Below are positions 17,102 to 26,427 of a stretch of DNA of 64,000 bases, in pieces. The notes under the pieces are model-generated. The model did not search any database. It was not told the DNA's origin and worked only from the letters and a program-made list of their open reading frames with translations. Location: positions 1-64,000 of the forward strand of contig CALLWB010000056.1 of NCBI GenBank assembly GCA_938016265.1, given 5' to 3'. Every line of letters begins with the position of its first letter. Position 1 is the first letter of the stretch. This stretch comes from an uncultured Saprospiraceae bacterium (lineage in GTDB: Bacteria > Bacteroidota > Bacteroidia > Chitinophagales > Saprospiraceae). A program made the translations under genes and the position numbers.

Positions 17102-19477
17102 ATGAAAAAACTACTATTTTTTGTTGTGTTAATTTTTGTTAGCCTGGCCTCAGGTTTTGCTCAACAAAATATGAGCTTACTAGGTCAACTGAGTTATTCA
17201 GAGGATTGCAGTGATATATGGGGATGGAAGGCACCCAATGGACCAGAATACGCCTTAGTCGGAGTCCGAAATGGCGTCTCCATTGTTAGTCTTCAGGACC
17301 CATCCAATCCTACAGAAGTAGAATTTGTTGCTGGAGCATCTTCCACCTGGAGAGATCTAAAAACGTTTGGGAATTACGCTTACATCACCAATGAAACAAG
17401 CGGTGGGATTCTAGTCATTGATTTATCTACCATTGGTAGTCCATCATTTACATTCAACTACTATTTACCTGTGGTAGACAACCAAGCAATGGAGTCTGCA
17501 CACAACATTTATATCGACGAATTTGGGTACGCCTATGTTTGTGGAGCTGGACCGCTAAGTGGTGGCGTTATTATTTTTGATTTGAATGCTGATCCTTGGT
17601 CTCCACCACAGGTAGGCTCAGGCCCAGCTATTTATGCACATGATGTTTACGCAAGAGATAATATCCTTTATACTTCTGATGTATACGCTGGTGTATTCTC
17701 AATATATGATGTATCCGACAAAGCGAATATTACATTTTTAGGGTCTAACCCAACTCCGTTCACCTTCACACACAATGCATGGATCTCTGATGATTCAAAG
17801 ACAATTTTCACAACGGACGAACGAGGAAATGCACCTGTTGCAGCTTACGATATTACAGACTATACTGATATTTTATACTTAGATGAGATTAGACCTCCTG
17901 CAACGGTTGATAGAGGTGTAATTCCTCACAATGCGCACGTTCTTAATGATTATGTAATCACTTCTTACTATACCGATGGAGTAGTGATTTTTGATGGTAA
18001 TCGCCCTTCTAATTTAGTTCAGGTGGGCCAATATGATACTTTTGGAGGCGGTGATGGTGGATTCTCGGGATGTTGGGGGGCTTACCCATTTTTACCTTCA
18101 GGTATTGTCCTTGCTAGTGATATCAATACAGGATTGTATGTGCTGGGAACAAATTATATACGAGCTTGTTATTTGGAAGGTAACATTACTGATGCTGCGG
18201 ATAGCAGTCCATTGAATAATGCAGTAATTGAGATTTTGTCTACTCCAGCTCAAGATGTTTCAGCAACAGACGGTACCTATGCAACTGGACTAGCTGATGC
18301 GGGGACCTATCAAGTAGAAGTTTCAAAGCCAGGTTATGTTGCGCAGACGTTACCAGCTACTTTGACTAATGGACAAGTTACTATATTGGATGTAGCACTT
18401 GTTAAATTGCCTACTTTCCAATTTGCTGGTATTGTAAAAGACGTAGCAACAGGATTGCCAGTACCAAGTGCAGTAGTCAATATCTACAATGAAGATTTTA
18501 ATTTTGATGTCACCACAAATATGAATGGTCAGTTTACTGTTAACAATTTCATTTCTGATACCTACCAAATTTATGGTGGTAAATGGGGATACAAAACAAC
18601 AGAAATATCCAATAATACAATTACGAACTCCGGTAATCCTTTTGAAATTTTTATAGAAAAAGGTATCGAAGATGTTTTCGAACTCGATCTTGGCTGGACG
18701 GTAACTTCAAACGCAAATACTGGTGATTGGGTGCGTGAAGAACCTATTGGGACTTCACAAGGAGGAAATCCTGCAAATACAGATTCAGATATCAATACCG
18801 ATGTAGGATCCAAATGTTATGTGACCGGCAATGGCGGTGGCAGTGGGGGAGATGACGATGTAGATGGAGGCACAACAACGCTTACCTCACCTGTTTTCGA
18901 TCTTTCAGGCATGACTACTCCAGAAATTTCTTATTTCTTGTGGTTTGTTAATGTTGGAGGTGGAAGCACACCAAATGATCAATTAGAAGTAAGAATTTCA
19001 AATGGAATGACTACCGTTACTCTTGAAACATTAACTACGAGTTTGTCCAGCTGGAGATCAGAAACGGTAATAGAAGTAGCACAAATTATCACGCCTACGG
19101 CAAATATGCAGCTAATTGTAGAAACATATGACTTGAATGGTGGACATATTGTAGAAGGTGGTTTCGACTACTTCCAGGCATACGATGCTGCACTTACCAG
19201 TAGCAAAGATATCAAAGAGGAGCTATTCAGTCTTCAAATTAACCCGAATCCATCAAATAGCACCTTCCTTGTATCTTACGATATTGAAAAAGCCGTACAA
19301 CCAAATACACAATTGGAAGTAACCAATTTACTTGGTCAAGTCCTAGAGGTGAAAGAGATTCAAAGCAATACCAACCAAATTTCTATTGGAAATAAACTGG
19401 GAGCGGGCGTCTACTTCGTTCAGATCACCAGCCCAGAAGGTAGAAGTTTACCCTACAAAATTATAAAAACAGAGTAA
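17102..19477 (+). CDS. Choice-of-anchor B LVIVD-repeat secreted protein, T9SS sorting domain (copy 1)
   Basis: 791 residues from the ATG at 17102 (a GTG two codons upstream is also possible). Signal peptide to about residue 22 (SGFAQQ), then the choice-of-anchor B/LVIVD beta-propeller (EDCSDIWGWKAPNGPEYALVG...VSIVSLQDPSNP...STWRDLKTFGNYAYI...HDVYARDNILYTSD). Two carboxypeptidase-regulatory-like Ig domains follow (YLEGNITDAADSSPLNNAVI and FAGIVKDVATGLPVPSAVV), then a jelly-roll-like region and a C-terminal T9SS sorting domain (INPNPSNSTFLVSYDI...NKLGAGVYFVQI). Likely a surface protein; ligand unknown. A paralogue follows at 19586 behind a terminator. Confidence 0.85.
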   Translation: MKKLLFFVVLIFVSLASGFAQQNMSLLGQLSYSEDCSDIWGWKAPNGPEYALVGVRNGVSIVSLQDPSNPTEVEFVAGASSTWRDLKTFGNYAYITNETSGGILVIDLSTIGSPSFTFNYYLPVVDNQAMESAHNIYIDEFGYAYVCGAGPLSGGVIIFDLNADPWSPPQVGSGPAIYAHDVYARDNILYTSDVYAGVFSIYDVSDKANITFLGSNPTPFTFTHNAWISDDSKTIFTTDERGNAPVAAYDITDYTDILYLDEIRPPATVDRGVIPHNAHVLNDYVITSYYTDGVVIFDGNRPSNLVQVGQYDTFGGGDGGFSGCWGAYPFLPSGIVLASDINTGLYVLGTNYIRACYLEGNITDAADSSPLNNAVIEILSTPAQDVSATDGTYATGLADAGTYQVEVSKPGYVAQTLPATLTNGQVTILDVALVKLPTFQFAGIVKDVATGLPVPSAVVNIYNEDFNFDVTTNMNGQFTVNNFISDTYQIYGGKWGYKTTEISNNTITNSGNPFEIFIEKGIEDVFELDLGWTVTSNANTGDWVREEPIGTSQGGNPANTDSDINTDVGSKCYVTGNGGGSGGDDDVDGGTTTLTSPVFDLSGMTTPEISYFLWFVNVGGGSTPNDQLEVRISNGMTTVTLETLTTSLSSWRSETVIEVAQIITPTANMQLIVETYDLNGGHIVEGGFDYFQAYDAALTSSKDIKEELFSLQINPNPSNSTFLVSYDIEKAVQPNTQLEVTNLLGQVLEVKEIQSNTNQISIGNKLGAGVYFVQITSPEGRSLPYKIIKTE

Positions 19478-19500
19478 TACTCAAAAAAAAATTCTTAATG

Positions 19501-19533
19501 AAGGGCTAGATGAACAATCTGGCCCTTTTTTTA
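19501..19533 (+). terminator. Intrinsic terminator between the two LVIVD paralogues
   Basis: An 11-bp stem (19501-19511 with 19517-19527, one G-U pair), 5-nt loop and a long T-run. It separates the tandem genes. Confidence 0.8.
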
Positions 19534-19536
19534 TTT

Positions 19537-19544
19537 TATCTTTG
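19537..19544 (+). promoter_or_regulatory. -7 box of the second LVIVD gene
   Basis: TATCTTTG immediately after the terminator T-run and 41 nt before the ATG at 19586; no clear -33 element. It indicates the second paralogue has its own promoter. Confidence 0.4.
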
Positions 19545-19585
19545 AAGGTCTCTCACCACGAATAACTTTATAATACCATATTAAA

Positions 19586-21970
19586 ATGAAAAATTTTGCG
19601 CTATTAATGTTCTCTCTTCTAGGTTTTTTATCCCTATCTGCACAGCAAAACATGACCTTGATTTCAAATCTCCAATATACTGAAGATGCAAATGATGTCT
19701 GGGGATATGAAGCACCCGATGGAACAGAATATGCATTGGTCGGTTTAAGAAATGGTGTCTCCGTCGTCAACCTATCCGACCCTACCAATCCAGTAGAAAG
19801 TGATTATGTGCCAGGTACTTCTTCTACCTGGAGAGACATGAAAGTATTCGGAGATTACGCTTATTTTACAACGGATGAGGGAGGTGACGGCCTTGGAGTT
19901 ATAGACCTTTCCCCATTACCGGATTCTGTTAATTATTCTTATTGGCAACCTACGCTAAACTTTCCTGGAGAATCTGGACAGCTTCTCAAAGCGCATAATA
20001 TCTATATCGATGAAAACGGAATTGCTTATATAGCAGGTAGCAATCTGAATTTTGGAGGAATGTTGTTTGTCGATGTTGCAACAACTCCCGGTAGTCCGGC
20101 ATTTATTGCTCCTGGACCTGCAAGATATTCCCACGATGTATTTGTTCGCAATGATACGATGTGGAGCTCTGATATTAATGAAGGGTACTTTTCCGTAGTA
20201 GATGTTTCTGACAAACTAAATACAGTCTTGTTATCTACTCAGAATACGCCATTTTTCTTTACCCACAATTCCTGGCTTTCTGACGATGGAAAAACATTGT
20301 TTACTACAGATGAGCAAGCAAATGCTCCTGTTGCCTCCTATGATGTATCGGATATGTCGAATATTCAAATACTAGACGAATTTAGACCTCCAGCCACCGT
20401 AGGACAAGGAGTTATTCCTCACAATACACACACCTTAGGCAATTATCAGGTCGTTTCCTATTATACAGATGGGGTAGTGGTGATTGATGCTACCATGCCG
20501 GATTGGTTGGTACAGGTTGGTCAATATGATACTTATGCTGCTACAGGAACTGGCTTCTTTGGTTGCTGGGGCGCCTATCCGTTTTTGAATAGCGGTCTTC
20601 TTCTTTTATCAGACATTAATACAGGGCTGTATGTACTACAACCAAACTATCAACGTGCTTGTTATCTAAAAGGTACCGTGACTGATTTTAATTCTGGAGC
20701 AACGCTGGACGGAGTGACCGTTTCTTTTGATACGGAACCCGTTAATGCTTCTACGGATTTGGCCGGAATTTACAAAACAGGTTTGGGAACACCTGGAACG
20801 TATAATGTAACTTTTTCAAGACCAGCTTATATGTCAGAAACTGTCCAGGTTTCATTGGTTAGCGGTCAAATAACTGTAGAGGATGTTGTGTTAACAAAGT
20901 TGCCTTCCTTCTCCATGAGTGGACAGGTGGTAAGCGCAGCCAACGGCAATCCTATTCCAGGGGCAGTGGTTGATTTTCAAGGAGCGGGGTTTTCGGAAGG
21001 TGCTGTTGCTGATGGATCAGGAAACTTTACGATTCCTAACCTGGTAGTAGGAACCTATGATGTAATAGGTGGCAAATGGGGATACAAAGCCAATTCTATT
21101 TTGGGAGCTGCTTTAGATCAAAACAACAATACAATAACGATTATGCTTGACGAAGGGTATTATGATGAATTTGCCCTTGATTTAGGTTGGTCCGTATCAG
21201 GAAATGCCACTACAGGAATATGGGAGCTGGCTGATCCTTTATCGGTTACTATATATGGTTTAGACCTTACTCCTCCTAGTGATTTGCCTGGAGATATTGG
21301 TGAAAAATGTTTTGTTACTGGGAATAACTCCGACCTTTTAGGAGGCAGAGTAAGCGGAGAAACTATTTTGACTTCTCCTGTTTTTGATTTAACTGGGTAC
21401 ATGAATCCAGTGGTTAGTTATACCGCCTGGTTTTTCAGCGCTTCGCAAAATCAGGCGCCTACTGCGCAGCGCTTGCGTGTCTATTTGGATAATGGCACTA
21501 CAAAAGTGATGGTCGAAGAATTTAACTATTCCTTATTCAATTCTGCCAATTGGAGAGATCGGTCAGATATATTGGTCACGGATCATCTGCCTGTCACCAA
21601 TGATATGACCATTAGCTTCGAAACAGATGACAATACTACTGCTTTTATTACGGAAGCTGGAGTTGACATTTTTGAGGTAACAGATAACCCGGTTGCAAAT
21701 GAGGAGGTGGACCAGGCATCTTCCATAATGGTAGTTCCTAATCCAAGTTCTGAAGCATTCAACATAACATTCGACGTAAGTCAACTCTCCTCAAAATCAA
21801 ACTATCTGACGATCTATAATGCACTTGGACAACAGGTAGAAAATATAAAACTCAATAATCAGTCAGGCAACACTCAAATTGGCAAAGATCTGCCAAATGG
21901 TGTTTATTTATTACAATTAAATACGCAACAAGGAAGTGGCAAAGGCATTAAATTGATTAAAACCAACTAA
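19586..21970 (+). CDS. Choice-of-anchor B LVIVD-repeat secreted protein, T9SS sorting domain (copy 2)
   Basis: 794 residues, collinear paralogue of the preceding gene along its whole length: signal peptide (SLSAQQ), LVIVD propeller (EDANDVWGYEAPDGTEYALVG; STWRDMKVFGDYAYF; HDVFVRNDTMWSSD), two regulatory-like Ig domains (YLKGTVTDFNSGATLDGVT; MSGQVVSAANGNPIPGAVV), a jelly-roll-like segment with LDLGWSVSGNATTGIWE, and a T9SS sorting domain (VVPNPSSEAFNITFDV...LPNGVYLLQL). Divergence is spread over all domains, so the duplication is old. The DUF2461 gene starts 17 bp after the stop with no terminator between, so the two are probably cotranscribed. Confidence 0.85.
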   Translation: MKNFALLMFSLLGFLSLSAQQNMTLISNLQYTEDANDVWGYEAPDGTEYALVGLRNGVSVVNLSDPTNPVESDYVPGTSSTWRDMKVFGDYAYFTTDEGGDGLGVIDLSPLPDSVNYSYWQPTLNFPGESGQLLKAHNIYIDENGIAYIAGSNLNFGGMLFVDVATTPGSPAFIAPGPARYSHDVFVRNDTMWSSDINEGYFSVVDVSDKLNTVLLSTQNTPFFFTHNSWLSDDGKTLFTTDEQANAPVASYDVSDMSNIQILDEFRPPATVGQGVIPHNTHTLGNYQVVSYYTDGVVVIDATMPDWLVQVGQYDTYAATGTGFFGCWGAYPFLNSGLLLLSDINTGLYVLQPNYQRACYLKGTVTDFNSGATLDGVTVSFDTEPVNASTDLAGIYKTGLGTPGTYNVTFSRPAYMSETVQVSLVSGQITVEDVVLTKLPSFSMSGQVVSAANGNPIPGAVVDFQGAGFSEGAVADGSGNFTIPNLVVGTYDVIGGKWGYKANSILGAALDQNNNTITIMLDEGYYDEFALDLGWSVSGNATTGIWELADPLSVTIYGLDLTPPSDLPGDIGEKCFVTGNNSDLLGGRVSGETILTSPVFDLTGYMNPVVSYTAWFFSASQNQAPTAQRLRVYLDNGTTKVMVEEFNYSLFNSANWRDRSDILVTDHLPVTNDMTISFETDDNTTAFITEAGVDIFEVTDNPVANEEVDQASSIMVVPNPSSEAFNITFDVSQLSSKSNYLTIYNALGQQVENIKLNNQSGNTQIGKDLPNGVYLLQLNTQQGSGKGIKLIKTN

Positions 21971-21987
21971 AAACGAAGATAATAGCA

Positions 21988-22677
21988 ATGAATAACGGAG
22001 TGATTTCGAAGACAACCTTCCAGTTTCTAAACAAACTGAAGGAGAATAACTATCGGGAATGGTTTAATGAAAACAAGGACAACTATGAATTGGCCTTCCA
22101 AAACATTCAGGGGTTTGCTGGTGTGCTTATTGAAAAAATGGGAGATTATGATCAAATAGTTCCAATGAGCCCCAAGCAAAGCCTCCACAGAATCTATAGA
22201 GACACTCGGTTTTCCAAGGACAAAACCCCTTACAAAAACCATTGGGGTGGGGGATTGAAGCGGGACACCAAGTGGCTTCGGGGTGGATACTATTATCATA
22301 TTCAACCTGGTGGTTCTTTTGTGGCTGGAGGCTTTTGGGGACCCAATTCTGCTGATCTTCTTCGTATTCGACGAGAATTCGAAGCCAATGATCAGGAAAT
22401 TAGGGCCATTATAGCCGACCCAGTGTTTCAAGAATACTTTGGGGAGATAGAAGGTGCTGGAGTCAAAACAGCTCCCAGAGGCTTCGCTAAGGACCACCCA
22501 TCTCTGGATCTAATCCGGAAAAAACAGTTTGTAGTAAGGCGTTCCTTCACCGACAAACAAGTCCTTGCACCTGACTTTACTGATGAAGTGGTAAAGACTT
22601 TTCAGGCAATGCGGCCGTACTTCAATTTTATGAGTGACGTACTTACCACAGATTTGAATGGAGTTCCTTTGGAATAA
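21988..22677 (+). CDS. DUF2461 (TIGR02453) family protein
   Basis: 229 residues covering the full DUF2461 family length. Conserved segments seen: FLNKLKENNYREWFNENKDNYE at the N-terminus, RIYRDTRFSKDKTPYKNHWG, GGYYYHIQPGGSFVAGGFW, and ARKGFAKDHP-like APRGFAKDHPSLDLIRKKQF. The biochemical function of this widespread cytoplasmic family is unknown. No catalytic residue set has been defined. It follows the LVIVD paralogue 17 bp downstream, which is probably chance cotranscription. Confidence 0.88.
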   Translation: MNNGVISKTTFQFLNKLKENNYREWFNENKDNYELAFQNIQGFAGVLIEKMGDYDQIVPMSPKQSLHRIYRDTRFSKDKTPYKNHWGGGLKRDTKWLRGGYYYHIQPGGSFVAGGFWGPNSADLLRIRREFEANDQEIRAIIADPVFQEYFGEIEGAGVKTAPRGFAKDHPSLDLIRKKQFVVRRSFTDKQVLAPDFTDEVVKTFQAMRPYFNFMSDVLTTDLNGVPLE

Positions 22678-22939
22678 TTTTTATGTCAAAATTGAACAAT
22701 TCAATTTTGTCTTCTATGAAGGTCCAATTTAGAGGCGAATCATCATTTGCCCGTTGACAATCATACTTTGACAATTGTTGGAATGGCGAGTGGTATTTTG
22801 ATTATAACTTGATTTGTTTCATTGATGGATCCTAGGATGTTGCTCCATTGGAAATTGATTTCCTTGTTTCAGACGTGCTATTTATATTGGGCAGCTCTGC
22901 GGCTAAGGCCAATGAATACTTAAAGTCTATGGTGTAGCA

Positions 22940-23404
22940 TTAACGGATAACTTTTTTCATTGCAACACGGACGATCTCGTAGCCTGATTTTAGATAAAGG
23001 TCAAAGGCGACTTTATTCCAACCAAATACCGACAGTTCTATTTGCTTGTAATTTTTTTGTTTGCAATATTGATCCAATTGCTGGAGACTTGCTTTTCCGT
23101 ATCCTTTCCCTCGGTCCTTTTCATTGATCAATATTTGATAGACAAAGACTTTGTTTTTTGTTGGATTCAAAGAAATCCAAATCCCCCCAACACCTGTATT
23201 CAGCGAAGCATCAACAATGGTAAATACTTCAGTTTCGGTCCCTTTGGCATTAAGTGCTTGATGTAGCTGTCTTTTTGAAATTACTTCCGCTTCCTCCAGA
23301 GACAAATCATAAGTTTTAGCAATTTCCTTTGTATAGTCTGTCATGGAGGAATCAATAAATTGCTTCGCTTCTTCCTTTGATTTAAGCAACAGTTCTACAT
23401 GCAT
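22940..23404 (-). CDS. GNAT-family N-acetyltransferase
   Basis: 154 residues. Motif A with the acetyl-CoA pyrophosphate loop is seen as INEKDRGKGYGKASLQQL (RGKGYG), followed by motif B IELSVFGWNKVAFDLYLKSGYEIV. An N-terminal helical segment of about 55 residues precedes the fold. The substrate (small molecule or protein amine) cannot be predicted. Located downstream of the TraB/GumN gene on the same strand with a 178-bp gap, so probably its own unit. Confidence 0.85.
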   Translation of the reverse strand: MHVELLLKSKEEAKQFIDSSMTDYTKEIAKTYDLSLEEAEVISKRQLHQALNAKGTETEVFTIVDASLNTGVGGIWISLNPTKNKVFVYQILINEKDRGKGYGKASLQQLDQYCKQKNYKQIELSVFGWNKVAFDLYLKSGYEIVRVAMKKVIR

Positions 23405-23582
23405 GGTTAGCGGTTGATTGGTAAAATGATTAATAGTATAATTGAAAATTGGGCATTAGTGGAATCTACAAGGCAATTTCATAGCAGATAAACAGAATAT
23501 TTAAAGCTTTACTTTCAATGAGCTAGCTTCTGCGAAACCTTAAATTCGAACGCCAATACAAATTATCCAATTCAATGATTAA

Positions 23583-24389
23583 CTATCTCCCAAATCGAAC
23601 TGGAGTAACCTTGTATCCTTGTTTTTTCAACAATCGAAGTATTCCTTTCTCGCCAGCGAGGTGGCCAGCACCAACCGCGATAAATGCGCTTTCTTTTCTT
23701 ACCAATTCGTCGATACGATTTGCCATGATTTTATTCCGTTTATAGATCAAGATCTTGCGCATTCCTTTTGAGTTGCGTTTGGCTGTTTGATAAAGATTTT
23801 GGATGTCTTGACGCATATAATATTGAGTAAGCTTTTTCAATTGTTGCTTGAAATTTTTAAACTTTTTGACGGTAGAGATCAAGGATTTAAATTGACTTTT
23901 GAGCGATAGTTCTACCAGCACGTTAAGTTGTTCCTCAAAGGTCTCCAGGCCATCCATCCGTTTATTGAGGACCTTTGCATAGTTAAACAAATGACTGTCC
24001 AACGGTTCGGGCATATCTGCCTCAAAGAAGGATTCAGTGAGTAAATTGATGACGAGGAGGGGTTTGTGGTGGTTCAGTTGTTCGAGGCCAATTCCAATTT
24101 GTTTATTAAGCAATTTATCGAGCGCCTTTGCTTGTTTTATAGAGAGTTGCTCTGAAATTGTTTTTCCGTTGGGTAACAGCATATATTTAGAAAGAACCAT
24201 TGGATCGGTATCCTCTAAATTAAATTCACCTACATAGGAATCACAGGCGGCTATTTTTTTAAGGAGCGTTTTATTATTAAAGAAAGCTCTACTGTCTCTA
24301 ACATGGATCGTTCCGAAGACATAACTTGTTTTTTTGCTATTGCCTCCTGAGATTTTCCAAAGCAAGCTTTGATTCTTATTCTTTGCCAT
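23583..24389 (-). CDS. TraB/GumN (TIKI-like) family protein
   Basis: 268 residues with the two conserved family histidine motifs: GTIHVRD near residue 27 and AVGAGHLAGEKGILRLLKKQGYKVTPV near the C-terminus, plus an acidic YVGEFNLED segment. TraB/GumN relatives include the metalloprotease TIKI and pheromone-shutdown protein PrgY; the His and Glu residues are proposed to bind metal. Unlike many bacterial members no signal peptide is seen, so it is probably cytoplasmic. Its first 14 bp overlap the coaE 3' end, so it is coupled to coaE. Confidence 0.82.
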   Translation of the reverse strand: MAKNKNQSLLWKISGGNSKKTSYVFGTIHVRDSRAFFNNKTLLKKIAACDSYVGEFNLEDTDPMVLSKYMLLPNGKTISEQLSIKQAKALDKLLNKQIGIGLEQLNHHKPLLVINLLTESFFEADMPEPLDSHLFNYAKVLNKRMDGLETFEEQLNVLVELSLKSQFKSLISTVKKFKNFKQQLKKLTQYYMRQDIQNLYQTAKRNSKGMRKILIYKRNKIMANRIDELVRKESAFIAVGAGHLAGEKGILRLLKKQGYKVTPVRFGR

Positions 24390-24984
24390 TTTTAGGGGGG
24401 ATTGTTAACAGGGTATGATGTAGTTTGTAAACCTGCTTAATGAGCGAATGTTTTTGATCATTGTGAACAATATAGTCCGCAATTTTTAGTTTTTCTTCTT
24501 CTGCCATTTGTTTGTCCATTCTGGCCTCCACTGCTTCTTTTGTGGTTTTATCTCTGCTTATTACTCTTGCAATTCGCAATTCCTTCGGAGCATAAACAGT
24601 TATTGTTTTATCCATCATTTTATAGGAACCTGTTTCAAACAATAATGCATTTTCTCTTAGAGTGTAAGGGGCGTCCTGGTGCTCGTTGTACCAGTTTAAG
24701 CCATCTTCGAAAACTCTAGGATGTACGATGGCTTCCAGTTCTTTGAGTTTGTTGTTGTCTTTGAAAACGATTTCTGCCAAGTATGTTCTATCTAAGTTGC
24801 CAGAATCATCGTAGGCGGCAGCTCCAAATTTTTCAGATATTTCTTCCACAAGAATGGGTAAGTGTTGCATTAGCCATTTTGCCCGGTCATCTGCATAATA
24901 TACTGGAATCCCTAGGGTTTCGAATAGTTTGCACACGGTTGTTTTTCCGCTGCCAATACCTCCTGTTATTCCAATTCTAAGCAT
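24376..24984 (-). CDS. coaE: Dephospho-CoA kinase
   Basis: 202 residues. Walker A GITGGIGSGKTTVCKLFETLG at residues 5-25, followed by PVYYADDRAKWLM (the substrate Asp), then the helical CoA-binding part (LKELEAIVHPRVFE) and ENALLFETG, with the lid IARVISRDKTTKEAVEARMDKQMAEEEK. Catalyses the last step of coenzyme A synthesis, phosphorylating the 3'-hydroxyl of dephospho-CoA. It is part of the conserved Bacteroidota NusB-DUF1573-YajC-YbbR-CoaE cluster, 47 bp after the YbbR gene. Confidence 0.95.
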   Translation of the reverse strand: MLRIGITGGIGSGKTTVCKLFETLGIPVYYADDRAKWLMQHLPILVEEISEKFGAAAYDDSGNLDRTYLAEIVFKDNNKLKELEAIVHPRVFEDGLNWYNEHQDAPYTLRENALLFETGSYKMMDKTITVYAPKELRIARVISRDKTTKEAVEARMDKQMAEEEKLKIADYIVHNDQKHSLIKQVYKLHHTLLTIPPKNGKE

Positions 24985-25031
24985 TTCTAATTTATTTACC
25001 TACAAAATTCTAAAAAATGTTAACACCACCT

Positions 25032-25988
25032 TTATTTATTAATATAAAATTGTGCGGTTTTGGGTTGAAAAGATACGTTTTTTATTCCAGGCGGAATCTC
25101 TTTCAGGCGGATTGGAATTGGAACAGGGTTTAGGGTATCAATTTTTGAAAAATCAGCCACCGCCATAAATCGATTAGCAGTGATCGATTCGTACAAACCC
25201 AAACCAACTACAAATTTGACCTCTACGGAGGTTGGTAAAACGATATACATACTGTTGGAAGGTGCATTTTCTACAACAAGTGGTACCTCAAATGCATTTT
25301 CAGTATATTGTTCGACATTGATCTTGCAGGTTACTACTGCTGGTTGAAAAGAAACCGTTTCTACCTGATGTTTCTTTAGTAGAAGTGGTGCGTTCTGTGA
25401 TTTTTTGAGGTCCTTCAGGTTCAGGTTTTCAGTCTCCCAATGACTTAGTGAATTAATGACAAACTCAGGACCAGAAACCGTGACACTGTCAGGCATTATT
25501 CTTATGGTATCGGACAATTGAAACTGAGCGGCCAAGGTCACGGACTCCCTTAATCGCACAGGAATTCGTTTGAAGGATTTGTCATCCATTCGAATAGTAA
25601 TTGGGTCAAGACTACCAGACAATACCTTTAGATTGGTATTGAAATTTCTTGAAGCCATCGAGGACAATTGGATAGACGAAAAGGTTTGAAAATCTTTGTT
25701 TTCTTCTAGGAGAAGATTGATGGTGGATTTGTTTGAGGTGAAATATTTTCGCACCAACTGCCAGCCACCTGCTTCTATTAGTATGGGGATTTTTTGTGGC
25801 GCACTGCCAGCTATAATCCGTTTTTCGGGTATGGTATAGGTGACCGCAACATTTATCTCACTCTGGTAACGCTGGGAGAGTTTAGTAAACAACCAGATCA
25901 AAAAGGCCATTCCAATACAACCGATAAGAATTGCTCTGTCGGTTTTGAGGAAAGCTCTGATTTTTTCCAGTTGGTTCTGGTACTCCAT
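25032..25988 (-). CDS. YbbR-domain envelope protein
   Basis: 318 residues. One N-terminal transmembrane helix (about 18-38, ILIGCIGMAFLIWLFTKL) and a periplasmic part made of YbbR-like repeats (VAVTYTIPEKRIIAGSAPQKIPILIEAGGW; RIPVRLRESVTLAAQFQLSDTIRIMPDSVTVSGPEFVI; FEVPLVVENAPSNSMYIVLPTSVEVKFVVG). In Firmicutes YbbR (CdaR) regulates the adjacent c-di-AMP cyclase; no cyclase gene is in this window, and the Bacteroidota members are uncharacterised. Sits between yajC and coaE, 27 bp downstream of yajC, in the conserved cluster. Confidence 0.85.
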   Translation of the reverse strand: MEYQNQLEKIRAFLKTDRAILIGCIGMAFLIWLFTKLSQRYQSEINVAVTYTIPEKRIIAGSAPQKIPILIEAGGWQLVRKYFTSNKSTINLLLEENKDFQTFSSIQLSSMASRNFNTNLKVLSGSLDPITIRMDDKSFKRIPVRLRESVTLAAQFQLSDTIRIMPDSVTVSGPEFVINSLSHWETENLNLKDLKKSQNAPLLLKKHQVETVSFQPAVVTCKINVEQYTENAFEVPLVVENAPSNSMYIVLPTSVEVKFVVGLGLYESITANRFMAVADFSKIDTLNPVPIPIRLKEIPPGIKNVSFQPKTAQFYINK

Positions 25989-26015
25989 AAACCGTTATTG
26001 TTGGTAGAACGATGG

Positions 26016-26336
26016 TTATTTAGCCGATGCAGTTTCCTTGGAGATTTTTGCATGCGACATTTCTACAGAGATGGTAGACTTTTCTATAGTAAGATAAGTT
26101 TTGGTATCCACAAGGATGGTCACTGTGGTTTCATCCACTTTAGTGATTTTACCATGAATACCTCCGGCGGTGACTATTTGATCTCCTTTGTCCAATGCCT
26201 CAATAAAATCTTGTTGCAGTCTGGCTTTTTTGGCCTGGGGACGAATAAGAAAAAAATAAGCGACAAGCACGATCAATCCAATAAAGATCAAATCTAAACT
26301 TGGTCCAGCGGCGAGTAATAATGTAGTTTCGAACAT
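26016..26336 (-). CDS. yajC: Preprotein translocase subunit YajC
   Basis: 106 residues; one N-terminal transmembrane helix (about 14-30) with the family segment VAYFFLIRPQAKKARLQQDFIEALDKGDQIVTAGGIHGKI, then a small beta-rich cytoplasmic domain (KVDETTVTILVDTKTYLTIEKSTIS). YajC is an accessory subunit that associates with SecDF and SecYEG in the inner membrane. Length is as expected. First gene after the terminator of the DUF1573 gene, so it probably has its own promoter or depends on read-through; ybbR and coaE follow closely. Confidence 0.93.
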   Translation of the reverse strand: MFETTLLLAAGPSLDLIFIGLIVLVAYFFLIRPQAKKARLQQDFIEALDKGDQIVTAGGIHGKITKVDETTVTILVDTKTYLTIEKSTISVEMSHAKISKETASAK

Positions 26337-26360
26337 AAGTGTTTTTTTACAAAAAAGTAT

Positions 26361-26396
26361 ACCGAAATCATTAGGGAGTTATCCTATTGATTTCGG
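26361..26396 (-). terminator. Strong hairpin between the DUF1573 gene and yajC
   Basis: A perfect 10-bp outer stem (26361-26370 with 26387-26396) plus an inner TAGG/CCTA stem; on the minus strand it is followed by ATACTTTTTTG. A good intrinsic terminator for the DUF1573 gene that must be passed, or bypassed by a new promoter, for yajC-ybbR-coaE expression. Confidence 0.75.
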
Positions 26397-26427
26397 TATG
26401 CTAAGTATAGAAGTGTAGTACTTACTA

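Noticed and set aside
22886-22940. Minus-strand frame of about 35 codons resembling a coding remnant
   Set aside because: Too short and without a start; no similarity I can name.
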